Part shown: positions 1 through 8,144 of the stretch, in pieces
Layout of the letters: each line of letters starts with the position of its first letter
Numbering within the stretch: the stretch's first letter is position 1
Origin: an uncultured Bacteroidota bacterium
GTDB lineage: Bacteria > Bacteroidota > Bacteroidia > Chitinophagales > LD1
DNA length: 49,792 bases
Reading direction: 5' to 3'
Assembly (NCBI GenBank): GCA_903861145.1
Contig: CAIOTH010000023.1
Coordinates: forward strand, 1 to 49,792
Notes under the pieces: model-generated
The model's database searches: none
What the model was told of the DNA's origin: nothing
What the model saw: only the letters and a program-made list of their open reading frames with translations
Position numbers and translations under genes: made by a program

Positions 1-978
1 CTTAAAGCGCTCAACTTTACCTGGCAATTAATTGCGGCATCCATTGCGGCGCAAATTGCCATATTTCCTTTGTGCCTGTTTTACTTTTACCAGTTTCCCA
101 ATCTTTTTCTTCTCTCAAATATTGCAGTAATACCGCTAAGTAACCTGCTAATATTTACGGGTACGGTTTTATTTGCTGTTGGCCACGTTCCTTATCTAAG
201 CGAAGTTGTGGGCTGGATTTTCAATCACCTGTTATTGCTGCTTGATAGGTTTGTTTTCTGGGTTGACACCTTGCCCTTTGCAATTACCAACGCCATTTGC
301 ATTTCGGGGGTTGAAATGGGTTTACTCTATCTGTTTATAACCCTTCTACTCTGGCTGACCGAGGAGCGCAAGAACAAGGTGTTGATTTCTGCGCTTGTAG
401 TATTACTGGTTTTATGCTCCTTTAGGAGCTACAAAACGATTGAGCAAAGAGGGCAAAAGCAAATTGTTGTTTACGATGTATCAAAACAAAAGGCCATTGC
501 CTTCATCTCAGACAAAGCGTTGTATTACGATTTCGATTCAACGCTGATACATGACCCAAACAGCATGAGGCTCCATATCCTTCATCATTGGTGGGAAAGC
601 GGTATATCAAAACAGACACCTTTGAACGATAGTGCAGCAACAATTACACCGGGCATATACTCAAAACGAATTGCCGTCGGCCAAATCGTTTTGTTTGAAG
701 GCAAAAAGGTATTGATTGTCGACTCGCTATCGGTTGCAGACTATGCCGGAACCAAACAAAAGTTGAAACCGGACCTAGTCATTCTCTCCGGCACCTTAAA
801 AGTATCAATACCGGTCCTCAAAAAATCTGTTGATTTTGAAGAGGTAGTTTTTGATTCAAGATGCCGACCGGCAAGCCGCAAGCGATGGAAAAAAGATTGC
901 GCTGACCTGAATATTAACTACTGGGATGTAAACGCCCAAGGCGCCTACGTTTGGAATTTGAGAGAAGGACAGCCCTAA
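1..978 (+). CDS. comEC: ComEC/Rec2-family DNA uptake channel, C-terminal part (5' truncated)
   Basis: The frame is open from base 1 to the stop at 976-978, about 325 residues; the true start lies upstream of the window. The first 100 residues are hydrophobic and carry the ComEC competence-domain signature: an AAQIA-FPLC segment, then N-ahead-of-P in a helix (SNIAVIPLSN). ComEC forms the inner-membrane channel that carries single-stranded DNA into the cytoplasm during transformation. After the last membrane segments (around residue 125) comes a soluble domain with no HxHxDH zinc motif. It resembles the degenerate metallo-beta-lactamase-like tail of many Bacteroidota ComEC proteins. Its stop lies one base from the stop of the convergent leucine-rich-repeat gene, and I see no terminator between them. 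The family call is fairly firm; competence is not shown. Confidence 0.8.
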   Translation, partial: LKALNFTWQLIAASIAAQIAIFPLCLFYFYQFPNLFLLSNIAVIPLSNLLIFTGTVLFAVGHVPYLSEVVGWIFNHLLLLLDRFVFWVDTLPFAITNAICISGVEMGLLYLFITLLLWLTEERKNKVLISALVVLLVLCSFRSYKTIEQRGQKQIVVYDVSKQKAIAFISDKALYYDFDSTLIHDPNSMRLHILHHWWESGISKQTPLNDSAATITPGIYSKRIAVGQIVLFEGKKVLIVDSLSVADYAGTKQKLKPDLVILSGTLKVSIPVLKKSVDFEEVVFDSRCRPASRKRWKKDCADLNINYWDVNAQGAYVWNLREGQP

Positions 979-979
979 A

Positions 980-2719
980 CTATCTCTTGTAGTCCCAATT
1001 AATAACCTTGCAATTAGGCAATGCTTCGCGTAAGGGGGTTACCTGCTCTTTGGTAATGTTGTTATAGCTCAAATCCAATAGCTCCAAATGGGTCATCTTC
1101 ATTAGCTTTTGTTTCTCAACCTCAAAATCCAGTTTTAGATTCATGCCTATGTTCAATTCTTTCAGCTGACTTAGGTTAGCAAAGGTTGCGGGCAATTCCG
1201 TCATATCGTTTGCTTTAAGGTCAAGCCATTTCAGGTTAGCGAGTTGGGTAAACGATACCGGTAATGTTGGAATCAGGTTATCGCGCAAATCAAGCTTTTC
1301 AAGGTGCGAAAGGTTATTGATGCAGTCGGGTAGTTGTTCTATTATATTGTCTTTAAGAATAAATACCTTCAGGTTTTTTAGCTGGCAAATTTCGTTAGGT
1401 AAGGCCTTAATTTTCTTCTCGGGCTTATTAAAAAAGTTGCCCTGCAAATTCAGCTCTTCAAGGTTAACAAGGTTAGCAACCTGTGCAGGTATTACGCTCA
1501 CATCATTCAGGCTTATATCAAGTTTGGTAAGTTTGGTTAATTGAGTTACCGATATAGGTAAGCTCGGTAGTTTATTTAATCCAAGGTTCAGATCAGTTAA
1601 CTCGGTTAAACCCGAAAATCCTTCAGGCAAAGTTTGCAGGGCATTGCCGGCCAGGTTCAGGTATTTCAGTTTCTTCAGCTTTCCAAAATCGGGGCCCAGG
1701 TCGGATATCTTATTCATGCGGGTGCCCATTTCGAAATAACCCAGGTCGAGGTATTCAAGATTGGTAAGCGCGCCAAAACCCAAAGGCAATGCAGTCAACC
1801 GGTTCGCCTTTAAATCCAAAACTTTAAGACTGGTAAGCTTGCTAATTTCAAGAGGTAGGTTGTCTATAGCGCATTCTTGCGCCAGCAATTCAGTTATGGT
1901 TGGTATTTGCGCCAAAGCAGTTAATACCTGAGCAGCATTTAAATTGAGGTTCTTACTTACATTGATTTTTTGAAGATGATTTATTTGGGCAAACGATGAA
2001 GGCAATACCTTAATGTCGTTACCCGAAATATTTAGGTCCTTCAGGCTAATCACCTGCCCTATTTTGTTATTCAGTTCCGAAAGGCCGCTATTGGCAAAGT
2101 TCAGTTCTTCAACCTGAAGGTTTTTGATGCGGTCGTAAACATCCTCATCGTACAGGTAGGCGTTATGTTCCAGGTTCAGCACGCGTAACTTCTTCAAAAG
2201 ACTGATAGAATCAGGTAGTGTGGTAAAGTTGTTGTCCTTCAAAATAACAACCTCAAGATTCTTCAACTCCTTAATATTAGCCGGCATGGTTTTGTATTCG
2301 CCACCGGTTAGGTTTAGCTTTTTAAGCTTGGGTAGTTGCGCCAGTTGGTCGAATAATTTAAACAAGTCAATGGCTTTCGACCTTGTGCAGGTAAACTCCT
2401 CCACGTTCTTAAGCTTTGTAATATCATTACTAAAAGTAGCCTTGGGATAATTGCTGAAAGAAAGCGCTCTTGTCCCTTCAACATTTTTTAAAGCATTCTC
2501 AATAGTCGCGTTCGCTTCCACTTCTGCTGATTGCTGGTTGCCGGCATTAGCACTCTTATACTTTTCGAACAACCCTTTGGTAATGGAATCCTGGGCACGC
2601 TTGCTAAGCTTGTTCCAGTCATCGGCGGTAAAAGGGTTGGTTATTTTTCCGGGCTCGTTTTGGGCAAATAAAAATGCATGGCATAAAACCGTCAGTATGA
2701 TTGTAATCGCTTTCTTCAT
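980..2719 (-). CDS. Secreted leucine-rich repeat protein
   Basis: 579 residues. The first 20 residues form a signal peptide (MKKAITIILTVLCHAFLFAQ) ending in the AQ cleavage context common in Bacteroidota. Roughly eighteen leucine-rich repeats of about 23 residues follow from about residue 120 to the end, of the LxxLxxLxLxxNxLxxLP type found in bacterial and plant-RI-like LRR proteins. A linker of about 100 residues separates signal and repeats. There is no T9SS C-terminal sorting domain, lipobox or membrane anchor, so the protein is probably periplasmic or released. LRR domains bind proteins; no ligand or enzymatic domain is visible. It stands alone, convergent with comEC and separated by about 90 bp from the MATE gene upstream. 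Specific function unknown. Confidence 0.85.
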   Translation of the reverse strand: MKKAITIILTVLCHAFLFAQNEPGKITNPFTADDWNKLSKRAQDSITKGLFEKYKSANAGNQQSAEVEANATIENALKNVEGTRALSFSNYPKATFSNDITKLKNVEEFTCTRSKAIDLFKLFDQLAQLPKLKKLNLTGGEYKTMPANIKELKNLEVVILKDNNFTTLPDSISLLKKLRVLNLEHNAYLYDEDVYDRIKNLQVEELNFANSGLSELNNKIGQVISLKDLNISGNDIKVLPSSFAQINHLQKINVSKNLNLNAAQVLTALAQIPTITELLAQECAIDNLPLEISKLTSLKVLDLKANRLTALPLGFGALTNLEYLDLGYFEMGTRMNKISDLGPDFGKLKKLKYLNLAGNALQTLPEGFSGLTELTDLNLGLNKLPSLPISVTQLTKLTKLDISLNDVSVIPAQVANLVNLEELNLQGNFFNKPEKKIKALPNEICQLKNLKVFILKDNIIEQLPDCINNLSHLEKLDLRDNLIPTLPVSFTQLANLKWLDLKANDMTELPATFANLSQLKELNIGMNLKLDFEVEKQKLMKMTHLELLDLSYNNITKEQVTPLREALPNCKVINWDYKR

Positions 2720-2810
2720 TTTTGTATTGCTCGTTACAGGTTACTTAAAATCCAATTATTGACGGCGGTAAACTTACTGAAACTTTGCTTCACCTTTCAA
2801 CCTCAGCTAA

Positions 2811-4166
2811 TTACAAGTCGGTAAACTCAATGGTCTCCAGTTTACTTCTAAACCGCAGGTACATTAATAAAGCGGCAGTACTCAATCCAATTACAAAGCC
2901 TATCCATATACCGCTAACGCCCATACCAAAATGAAAAGCCAGCAAATAACCGCAGGGCACCATAATTAACCAATATGATGCAAACGCCAGTATAGAAGGC
3001 ACTTTTGCATCCTGCATACCCCGTAACACGCCAACGCCTACTACCTGCAAACCATCGCCCAGCTGGAATAAAGCAGCCAAGAGTATTAACGACGATGCGG
3101 TTGAAATAACAACCGGGTCGCTGGTATAAATTTTGGGCAGTTGTTTGTTGAACACTAAGAACAACAGCGCAAATATTACCTGGCTGCATAGCGTAAGCAG
3201 GTATACGGTGTTACCCGAAATCCGCAACTCCTCTTTATCTTTTGCACCAAAAGCATACCCCGTCATAATAGTACCGGCAGCTGCCAGGCCCGATACCATC
3301 ATAAACGTAATACTGGCCAGGCTTATTGCCACCTGGAAAGAAGCAAGGCTCGATTCGCCCAACCACCCGGTCATTATCTGCCCGGCGCTAAACGCAGCTA
3401 TTTCAAAAAAGCCCATCAGGCCCGAAGGAATTCCTATTCGTAATATCTGGCCTACATAACTCTTAACCGGTTCGGCCACAGCTTTGTATTCCTTTATCAG
3501 CGCATCGGTTTTTTTATCGAGCAAAACATAAACCCCAATCATAAGGCACATCAAGGTGCGCGAAATACCAGTGGCCATTGCAGCACCAACAATGCCGTGC
3601 GCCTCAAACCCCAGGTGGCCATATATTAAAACCCAGTTTAAAAAAACGTTGCACACCAGGCCAATAATCATCACCATCATCGATACCTTGGTACGGCCCT
3701 GCCCATCTAAGTATTGTTTACCGAGGGTAAAAAATATAAGCATGGGGGTAGAGAAATTAAGCACATGCAAAAAGCTTTGCGCAAGGCCTGTAATCTTTTC
3801 GTTCTCACGAAACAGGTAAAAATGAGAGCCAACCACAACCATTATCACATAGAAGAGCACCGAAATTACCGCAGCCACTTTAGTAGCCGATTTCATGACC
3901 CCGATTGATTTCCAACCATGGCCCTCGCCAAATGCTTCTGATACCAAGGGCGATACCGAGTACAATACGCCCATGCCCAACAGCATAAACAAAAAATATA
4001 CCGAGTTGGCCACACCGCTGGCACCCATGTAAACCGCCCCGAGGCCGCCTACCTGCACCGTATCGAAAAAGCCCATTAACACCAAACCCAACTGCCCTGC
4101 CACAATAGGCAGCGCCAGCTTTAGTGCGCTCTTCATCGATATTTTATATTTTTCTACGGTAGACAT
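2811..4166 (-). CDS. MATE family multidrug/organic cation efflux transporter
   Basis: 451 residues, the usual length for the MATE family, with about twelve hydrophobic segments in two homologous halves. The N-terminal segment ALPIVAGQLGLVLMGFFDTVQVG matches the first MATE helix (LxxPxxxxxLxxxxxxxxDxxxxG), and an equivalent follows in the second half (GIPSGLMGFFEIAAFSAGQIM). MATE proteins sit in the inner membrane and expel cationic drugs or metabolites in exchange for Na+ or H+; coupling ion and substrate cannot be read here. The gene follows the rpmF terminator by about 60 bp and so is probably transcribed separately from rpmF. The NorM/DinF subgroup is not resolved. Confidence 0.9.
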   Translation of the reverse strand: MSTVEKYKISMKSALKLALPIVAGQLGLVLMGFFDTVQVGGLGAVYMGASGVANSVYFLFMLLGMGVLYSVSPLVSEAFGEGHGWKSIGVMKSATKVAAVISVLFYVIMVVVGSHFYLFRENEKITGLAQSFLHVLNFSTPMLIFFTLGKQYLDGQGRTKVSMMVMIIGLVCNVFLNWVLIYGHLGFEAHGIVGAAMATGISRTLMCLMIGVYVLLDKKTDALIKEYKAVAEPVKSYVGQILRIGIPSGLMGFFEIAAFSAGQIMTGWLGESSLASFQVAISLASITFMMVSGLAAAGTIMTGYAFGAKDKEELRISGNTVYLLTLCSQVIFALLFLVFNKQLPKIYTSDPVVISTASSLILLAALFQLGDGLQVVGVGVLRGMQDAKVPSILAFASYWLIMVPCGYLLAFHFGMGVSGIWIGFVIGLSTAALLMYLRFRSKLETIEFTDL

Positions 4167-4223
4167 TTGTTGGATTTAAAGGCAGCCCGAAAATAACCGA
4201 TTGCCCATCATGCTTTGTATAAA

Positions 4224-4257
4224 TAAAAAAACCCCACCGGCATAAAGCCAATGGGGA
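4224..4257 (-). terminator. Rho-independent terminator of the DUF177-rpmF operon
   Basis: Read on the minus strand, the stem is CCCCAUUGGC, loop UUUAU, then GCCGGUGGGG (4232-4256), followed by seven or more U (plus-strand A run at 4225-4231). On this strand all ten positions pair, two as G-U wobbles; on the plus strand the same positions would be C-A mismatches. The structure is therefore directional and belongs to rpmF, which ends 30 bp upstream. Confidence 0.85.
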
Positions 4258-4285
4258 AAAAAAATTTCTTCTCTGGTTTAGTGCC

Positions 4286-4474
4286 TTATTTCTGAACTCT
4301 TTCTATCACGGTTTTACCGCGGTATACAAGTTTGTCTTCGCTCCAGTGTGCGCGGTGCAATAAATGCGATTCGCCTGTAGTTTGGTCAACACCTGTAGTA
4401 GGGGCCGTAGCCTTGTAGTGAGTTCTTCTCTTATCTCTTCTTTGTTTCGAGATTCTATGTTTAGGATGTGGCAT
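4286..4474 (-). CDS. rpmF: 50S ribosomal protein L32
   Basis: 62 residues, starting [19 protein letters not shown], the conserved basic N-terminus of bL32, which lies on the surface of the large ribosomal subunit. The zinc-ribbon cysteines found in some L32 proteins are absent, as in many Bacteroidota: the positions that would be CxxC read LLHRAHW, so this is a non-zinc (C-minus) form. It lies 39 bp downstream of a DUF177 gene, the very widely conserved yceD-rpmF arrangement, and is followed by a strong terminator. Confidence 0.95.
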   Translation of the reverse strand: MPHPKHRISKQRRDKRRTHYKATAPTTGVDQTTGESHLLHRAHWSEDKLVYRGKTVIERVQK

Positions 4475-4513
4475 GGCACTATGTTTTTAATGATTATTTA
4501 ATTGTTTGTTGTT

Positions 4514-5056
4514 TTAATCCTTTTTTAAGTTTTTCAATGCAGCCCAACGCGGGTCAACATCTCCTTCCTTCTTATCTCTTCTTTCGTTTTCCGAATCTAA
4601 AATAAACTTCAGCACTTCTTTATTACACTGCGGCTCCTCGCCCGGCTTTTCGCAACCCAACTTTCTGATTGGCAAACAAAGATTAATGTATTCGTACACC
4701 AACTGTGCTACATCAATAATCGTTTCGTCGCGGCTTATAAAAATTACCTCGTCCTCATCGCTTAACTGCGTTGGGTCTTCCGAAAACTTGATATAAACCG
4801 TAAAGTCGCCGAAAATATTTTTATTAAATGGCTCCAGGCAACGGTCACATTCCGTTTTTACCCAACCATCAATAAAAAAATTAAGTGCAAAGAACGTTTC
4901 CTTTTTTTCAAACTCCAGCTTTACATGCACCTTACAATCCCGTATTGGCGACTCCTCGAAATGCTCGAAGAATTTCGCGTCAATGTCGTAATCAAAATTG
5001 TGAACACCAACCCTAAGACCAACATATGGGATTTCAAATTCCCTTAACCCTTTCAC
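4514..5056 (-). CDS. DUF177 (YceD-type) protein, large-subunit rRNA accumulation factor family
   Basis: 180 residues. The central segment carries the DUF177 cysteine signature: CDRCLEPF near residue 115 and a second group, CLPIRKLGCEKPGEEPQC, near residue 155, which could form a zinc-binding site. The YceD family is linked to 23S rRNA accumulation or large-subunit maturation and is nearly always next to rpmF, as here (39 bp apart, same strand). A TATATTTG promoter element lies about 86 bp upstream. The tail (KEGDVDPRWAALKNLKKD) is the usual DUF177 ending. Family call firm; biochemical role known only by association. Confidence 0.85.
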   Translation of the reverse strand: MKGLREFEIPYVGLRVGVHNFDYDIDAKFFEHFEESPIRDCKVHVKLEFEKKETFFALNFFIDGWVKTECDRCLEPFNKNIFGDFTVYIKFSEDPTQLSDEDEVIFISRDETIIDVAQLVYEYINLCLPIRKLGCEKPGEEPQCNKEVLKFILDSENERRDKKEGDVDPRWAALKNLKKD

Positions 5057-5141
5057 AGCTCAATGTTTATGGTAAGTGTTCCGGCTTTATAAAACTCAAT
5101 CTTCAAACAACTCAATATCTCAGCTTTCACAAAAAGGACGG

Positions 5142-5149
5142 CAAATATA
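5142..5149 (-). promoter_or_regulatory. -7 promoter box for the DUF177-rpmF operon
   Basis: The minus strand reads TATATTTG, a perfect match to the Bacteroidota -7 consensus TAnnTTTG, about 86 bp before the DUF177 start codon. No clean TTTG -33 box lies 19-21 nt further upstream, so confidence is moderate. Confidence 0.5.
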
Positions 5150-5227
5150 GCCGATTTACCGAAAAATAAAAAGGTTTTGCAAATAATTGGTGGAAATCAG
5201 GGGGTTGGGAGATAAAAGCGTTGGGTG

Positions 5228-5443
5228 GCCGACTCACCCATCTGCCTGTCGGCATCTTCCCTCTCTTTCAAAAAACCAAGCTGCGCAAGGTAATTTGACA
5301 TAGAGGGAAGAACCATTTTTGAGTTGCTGCCATACTATTTTTGTTTGCCAAACCCAAGCGCCGTGGTTCCCCTCTATGTCGATTGCTTTGCGCAAGCTTA
5401 GCTTTCGAAAGAGAGGGGATGCCGACAGGCTGGGGTGAGTTGG
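5228..5443. repeat. Long imperfect inverted-repeat (MITE-like) element
   Basis: The arms 5228-5314 and 5365-5443 are imperfect reverse complements of each other over about 80-87 nt, with a 50-nt loop. Matching blocks include CCTGTCGGCAT, CCTCTCTTTC, GCGCAA and GACATAGAGGG, and both outer ends read GCC-ACTCACCC. Differences are scattered substitutions and short gaps, so this is a diverged palindrome rather than a recent duplication. It encodes no protein. It lies in the 567-bp gap between the DUF177 gene and the orphan HTH gene. It could be a miniature inverted-repeat element or a large structured RNA; its size and terminal symmetry favour the former. Confidence 0.7.
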
Positions 5444-5623
5444 CTGTTAACGAATCGACCGCCCAAATTTTTCAATTTATGTAACCTTTTGTAACCCCCT
5501 CGCGCATTTAAGGGTTCCATTTCCAGCAGGGTGGGTCTCACTTTAAAAATATTAACTTATTGATTACCAACAAATTAATCTGTTCCATACAGCAAATTGG
5601 AACCCACCGTGGCTTTTCAAATG
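5444..5623. other. Intergenic region with scattered GGAACCC/GGTGGGT inverted motifs
   Basis: This 180-bp stretch lies just downstream of the orphan HTH gene. GGGTTCCA at 5512-5519 is the reverse complement of TGGAACCC at 5598-5605. A GGGTGGGT block at 5529-5536 faces ACCCACC at 5602-5608, and another TTCCA lies at 5583-5587. These could be binding sites or the remains of an element end. No terminator with a U-tract and no ORF are visible. Confidence 0.3.
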
Positions 5624-6265
5624 CTACTCTGTACTCCCTTTATTACCGGCAATAATCTGCTCAATTAATTGCAATTGCTCAGGCTTTAACTGCTGTATCA
5701 CCTGTTGGTTAATTACCGTTTTGTTTATCTGCACATAGTTATTCTGGGTGCTTACCTTAATTTCATTTGGCCTGAACGCCTTCGTAGTTTCAAGATATAA
5801 TTTAGCAGCCTTCATATCCCCCTTCAATGCAGCCTTAATTACGGTGCCCATAATATCCTGGCTCATTATATTAATAGCATCGTTTTTCTCGCCCCATGCT
5901 TCATTACCGCCATAGTCTTTCAAATGTTCACGCACCGTTCTACGGCTAAGGCTACAGGTAGTAGCCAGGTAGGTTTGGGTTGGCACAGTGCCGTTAGCCC
6001 GCGTATAGGCTTTCATAGCCCTCATTATTTTGGCATGGTTATGCTCCCAAATAAACTCCTTATCTAATATCGCCGCTGTTTTGCCAACAAGCGCATCACA
6101 CTCCTCATAACGCTCATACTCTGTCAGCTTTGCCAGCTTACTATAAAGCATATCCATAAAGGCGCTTTTTTCATCAGGCTTTAACGCTGCCAAATGCGGT
6201 TGTTCAATTTTTTCCAGGCACAACAACATATCAAATTTGTGTGCAGTTTGTGGTAATTTTTCCAT
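5624..6265 (-). CDS. Orphan helix-turn-helix protein resembling phage terminase small subunits
   Basis: 213 residues, no signal or membrane segment. A helix-turn-helix is readable at about residues 91-119 (GTVPTQTYLA then SLSRRTVREHL), and a following segment, KAALKGDMKAAKLYLE, recalls the small-terminase and related phage DNA-binding proteins. The C-terminus is rich in Gln and Asn (NYVQINKTVINQQVIQQL), like oligomerisation tails of such proteins. No large terminase, portal or other phage gene is near, so it is either a remnant or a domesticated regulator. It sits between a long inverted-repeat element and a small lipoprotein gene, in the most accessory part of the window. Function not recognised; the HTH is the only confident element. 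Confidence 0.55.
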   Translation of the reverse strand: MEKLPQTAHKFDMLLCLEKIEQPHLAALKPDEKSAFMDMLYSKLAKLTEYERYEECDALVGKTAAILDKEFIWEHNHAKIMRAMKAYTRANGTVPTQTYLATTCSLSRRTVREHLKDYGGNEAWGEKNDAINIMSQDIMGTVIKAALKGDMKAAKLYLETTKAFRPNEIKVSTQNNYVQINKTVINQQVIQQLKPEQLQLIEQIIAGNKGSTE

Positions 6266-6490
6266 GTTTTAATATTTTATTACGAAGTTACCTCAACCCA
6301 ACTCAACTCGTACGGGGTGCGGATAAGTTGTAGGCATATAGATATTAACTCGATTTGTTAAATATGCGTGCCTCGGTTAGCTTTGGGAGCTTCGTGGTAG
6401 TAAAATAGGCGAGCCACTTTGGGTCTTTATGCTTTGCATGAATATAACCAGAGGTAAAAGCTTGTGAGGATATATTTTTTATAATTAATT
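6266..6490. other. Intergenic gap without recognised features
   Basis: 225 bp between the orphan HTH gene and the lipoprotein gene. It is AT-rich, and I see no ORF, RNA gene, strong hairpin or clear promoter in either direction. Confidence 0.4.
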
Positions 6491-6898
6491 TTAATTAAAT
6501 TTTCCGACCTTAATGTTTGTAAAGCGAACAGAATCATTTAAGTTATAAATTAACATTATTTTCAAGCTATCAGATTTTAAATAGTATTTATAAAAAAAGG
6601 ACATCTGATCAGCTTGGCCCATTAAACTCTTACTATATACTCCAGTAACATAAATTGCATTTCCTACCTTAAATCTGCATGAATCATGAAGCTCACGTAG
6701 CGCACTTGCCATTTGCTCAACCGGTAAGTTTGCTTCTATAAACTCATTTTCAGCGCTCCCATCCTCAATTCTCTGAATTAAAGCATCAGCCTTTTCTTTG
6801 GCTAAATTCCTTTTACTATTATCCATCTTTAGCCCGCAACCAGTCGTAATAATTGTTGCAAATGCAATAACCCAAAAAAATAAACTTCTTCTATTCAC
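6491..6898 (-). CDS. Small predicted lipoprotein, unknown function
   Basis: 135 residues. The N-terminus has two Arg followed by a hydrophobic stretch and a lipobox-like ITTGC with the modifiable cysteine at residue 21, so the product is probably lipid-anchored. The mature part begins with a charged helix (residues 25-60) and ends in short beta-type segments (FFYKYYLKSDSLKIMLIYNL). This broadly resembles the small NTF2-like or DUF4878-type lipoproteins of Bacteroidota, but I cannot assign a family. It stands alone between AT-rich gaps. Confidence 0.6.
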   Translation of the reverse strand: MNRRSLFFWVIAFATIITTGCGLKMDNSKRNLAKEKADALIQRIEDGSAENEFIEANLPVEQMASALRELHDSCRFKVGNAIYVTGVYSKSLMGQADQMSFFYKYYLKSDSLKIMLIYNLNDSVRFTNIKVGKFN

Positions 6899-7005
6899 CG
6901 GATATAACTTTTTTATAACTAAAACGACAAATTATCCATTTCATTTTTGAAGCCCCAAGGCTTACTATTAATCATATATCGAAATTTGCCAGAGTAAATC
7001 CAATT

Positions 7006-7287
7006 TCAAATCCTGATACTCCTTAATGTTCCATAAATAAATACTACACACATAATTATAAGCAGAAAACCACTCAATCTGACCTGAAATAAGTAATATT
7101 TTCTTCCTTCACGTTTTTTTTGAAGAAATACAGATAATTTTTCAAGAGGATATAATTCTCGGTTCTTATTGACCAGTTGTGAATTATTCCAGTCCAACAC
7201 TTTTCGTGGCACAAACAACATTAAAATGCCATATACAATAAAAACAAATTGAATAATTATAAATAATATTTTCAGCATTGTAGTCAT
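7006..7287 (-). CDS. Small two-helix membrane protein, unknown function
   Basis: The frame is open from 7371, but I place the start at ATG 7287 (MTTMLKILFII; ATG 7278 also possible). The upstream 28 codons translate a double-hairpin REP-like element and lack protein character. The product is then 93 residues with two hydrophobic helices, at the N-terminus (MLKILFIIIQFVFIVYGILM) and near the C-terminus (SGFLLIIMCVVFIYG). A charged loop lies between them (residues 30-70, rich in Lys, Arg and Glu). No family recognised. It follows the aquaporin by about 70 bp on the same strand. Confidence 0.55.
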   Translation of the reverse strand: MTTMLKILFIIIQFVFIVYGILMLFVPRKVLDWNNSQLVNKNRELYPLEKLSVFLQKKREGRKYYLFQVRLSGFLLIIMCVVFIYGTLRSIRI

Positions 7288-7299
7288 TTCTTTCCATTT

Positions 7300-7353
7300 G
7301 AGCGAAGCGTCCTCGCTTCGTTCGATTATGCTCGTAGCTTCCGAGCTACGAGT
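7300..7353. repeat. REP-like tandem double hairpin (BIME-like)
   Basis: Two adjacent palindromes lie in the gap between the aquaporin stop and the next gene. The first has a 10-bp stem, GAGCGAAGCG/CGCTTCGTTC, at 7300-7309 and 7314-7323, with loop TCCT. The second has a 9-bp perfect stem, CTCGTAGCT/AGCTACGAG, at 7331-7339 and 7344-7352, with loop TCCG. Seven bases separate them. The similar stem lengths, 4-nt TCCN loops and close pairing resemble repetitive extragenic palindromes that are spread by RAYT-type transposases. No U-tract follows, so a simple terminator is less likely. Confidence 0.6.
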
Positions 7354-7357
7354 CAAT

Positions 7358-8005
7358 CTACTCACTCTCACTAATCAACAACCTATGCACCCCCACACCC
7401 AAAATAGCTCCCAAAAAAGGCGCAGTAAGGTATATCCATAAGTTTTCAAAATGCCCGCTAACAATAGCGGGAGCAATAGAGCGCGTTGGGTTAAGGCTGG
7501 TACCACTAATAGGCCCGCCAAACAAAACCAATAGCCAAACAGTAGCGCCAATAACAATACCGGCTGTTATCCCCTTCTCCTTAGCACCGGTAGAAACCCT
7601 CAAAATAATCATCATCAATATAAACGTCATCACCACCTCCAGTATAAACGATTGCACCTCTCCCCCCGGCAAGGGTTGCGTAAAGCCCAAAGTCTTGCTA
7701 TCGGGAAAAAGGAACTTCAGCAAGCCGCTCGCCAAAAAGGCGCCCAATAATTGCGAGCCCAAAAATGCAGGCACTTCTTTCCACTCAAACCTTTTATCAA
7801 CCGCAAAGGCAACCGTAACCGCAGGGTTAATATGTGTGCCCGATATATCACCAAAAGCATAAATCAGTGCAATAATCACGAGGCCCCAAACAGTAGCAAT
7901 ACCCACCAAACCAAGCGCATGCGTCTGCTGGTCAACAATCACCGAACCGGTGCCCACAAATATTAAAATGAAAGTGCCAATGCACTCGCTTAGGTATTTC
8001 TTCAT
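7358..8005 (-). CDS. MIP family aquaporin/glycerol facilitator-type channel
   Basis: 215 residues with six hydrophobic helices. The N-terminal half contains GTHINPAVT (NPA at residues 60-62). The second half carries GTSLNPTRS (residues 168-176), where NPT replaces the second NPA and is followed by the usual selectivity-filter Arg. The MIP family forms tetrameric inner-membrane pores for water or small neutral solutes. The short length and TSLNPxRS context are closer to AqpZ/plant-type aquaporins than to GlpF, but substrate cannot be fixed. It is not next to glycerol genes. The stop at 7358 lies directly beside the REP-like element. Confidence 0.88.
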   Translation of the reverse strand: MKKYLSECIGTFILIFVGTGSVIVDQQTHALGLVGIATVWGLVIIALIYAFGDISGTHINPAVTVAFAVDKRFEWKEVPAFLGSQLLGAFLASGLLKFLFPDSKTLGFTQPLPGGEVQSFILEVVMTFILMMIILRVSTGAKEKGITAGIVIGATVWLLVLFGGPISGTSLNPTRSIAPAIVSGHFENLWIYLTAPFLGAILGVGVHRLLISESE

Positions 8006-8144
8006 AGCCTTTAGTTATTTAAAATAAATATAGAAAGATTGATGAGTTTCCTTATTTAAAAATCCCCGGTTGCTATCACATTGGCTTCAGGAGAATTAAT
8101 CCATTAATGGCCGCAAAATCAGTTCGGGCCACTAAATCGCAAAC

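Noticed and set aside
7300-7353. Rho-independent terminator of the aquaporin gene
   Set aside because: Stems are followed by no U-tract on either strand, and there are two of them with matching loops, which fits a REP pair better.
7288-7371. N-terminal extension of the small membrane protein
   Set aside because: It translates the REP-like palindromes and lacks protein-like sequence; start placed at 7287.
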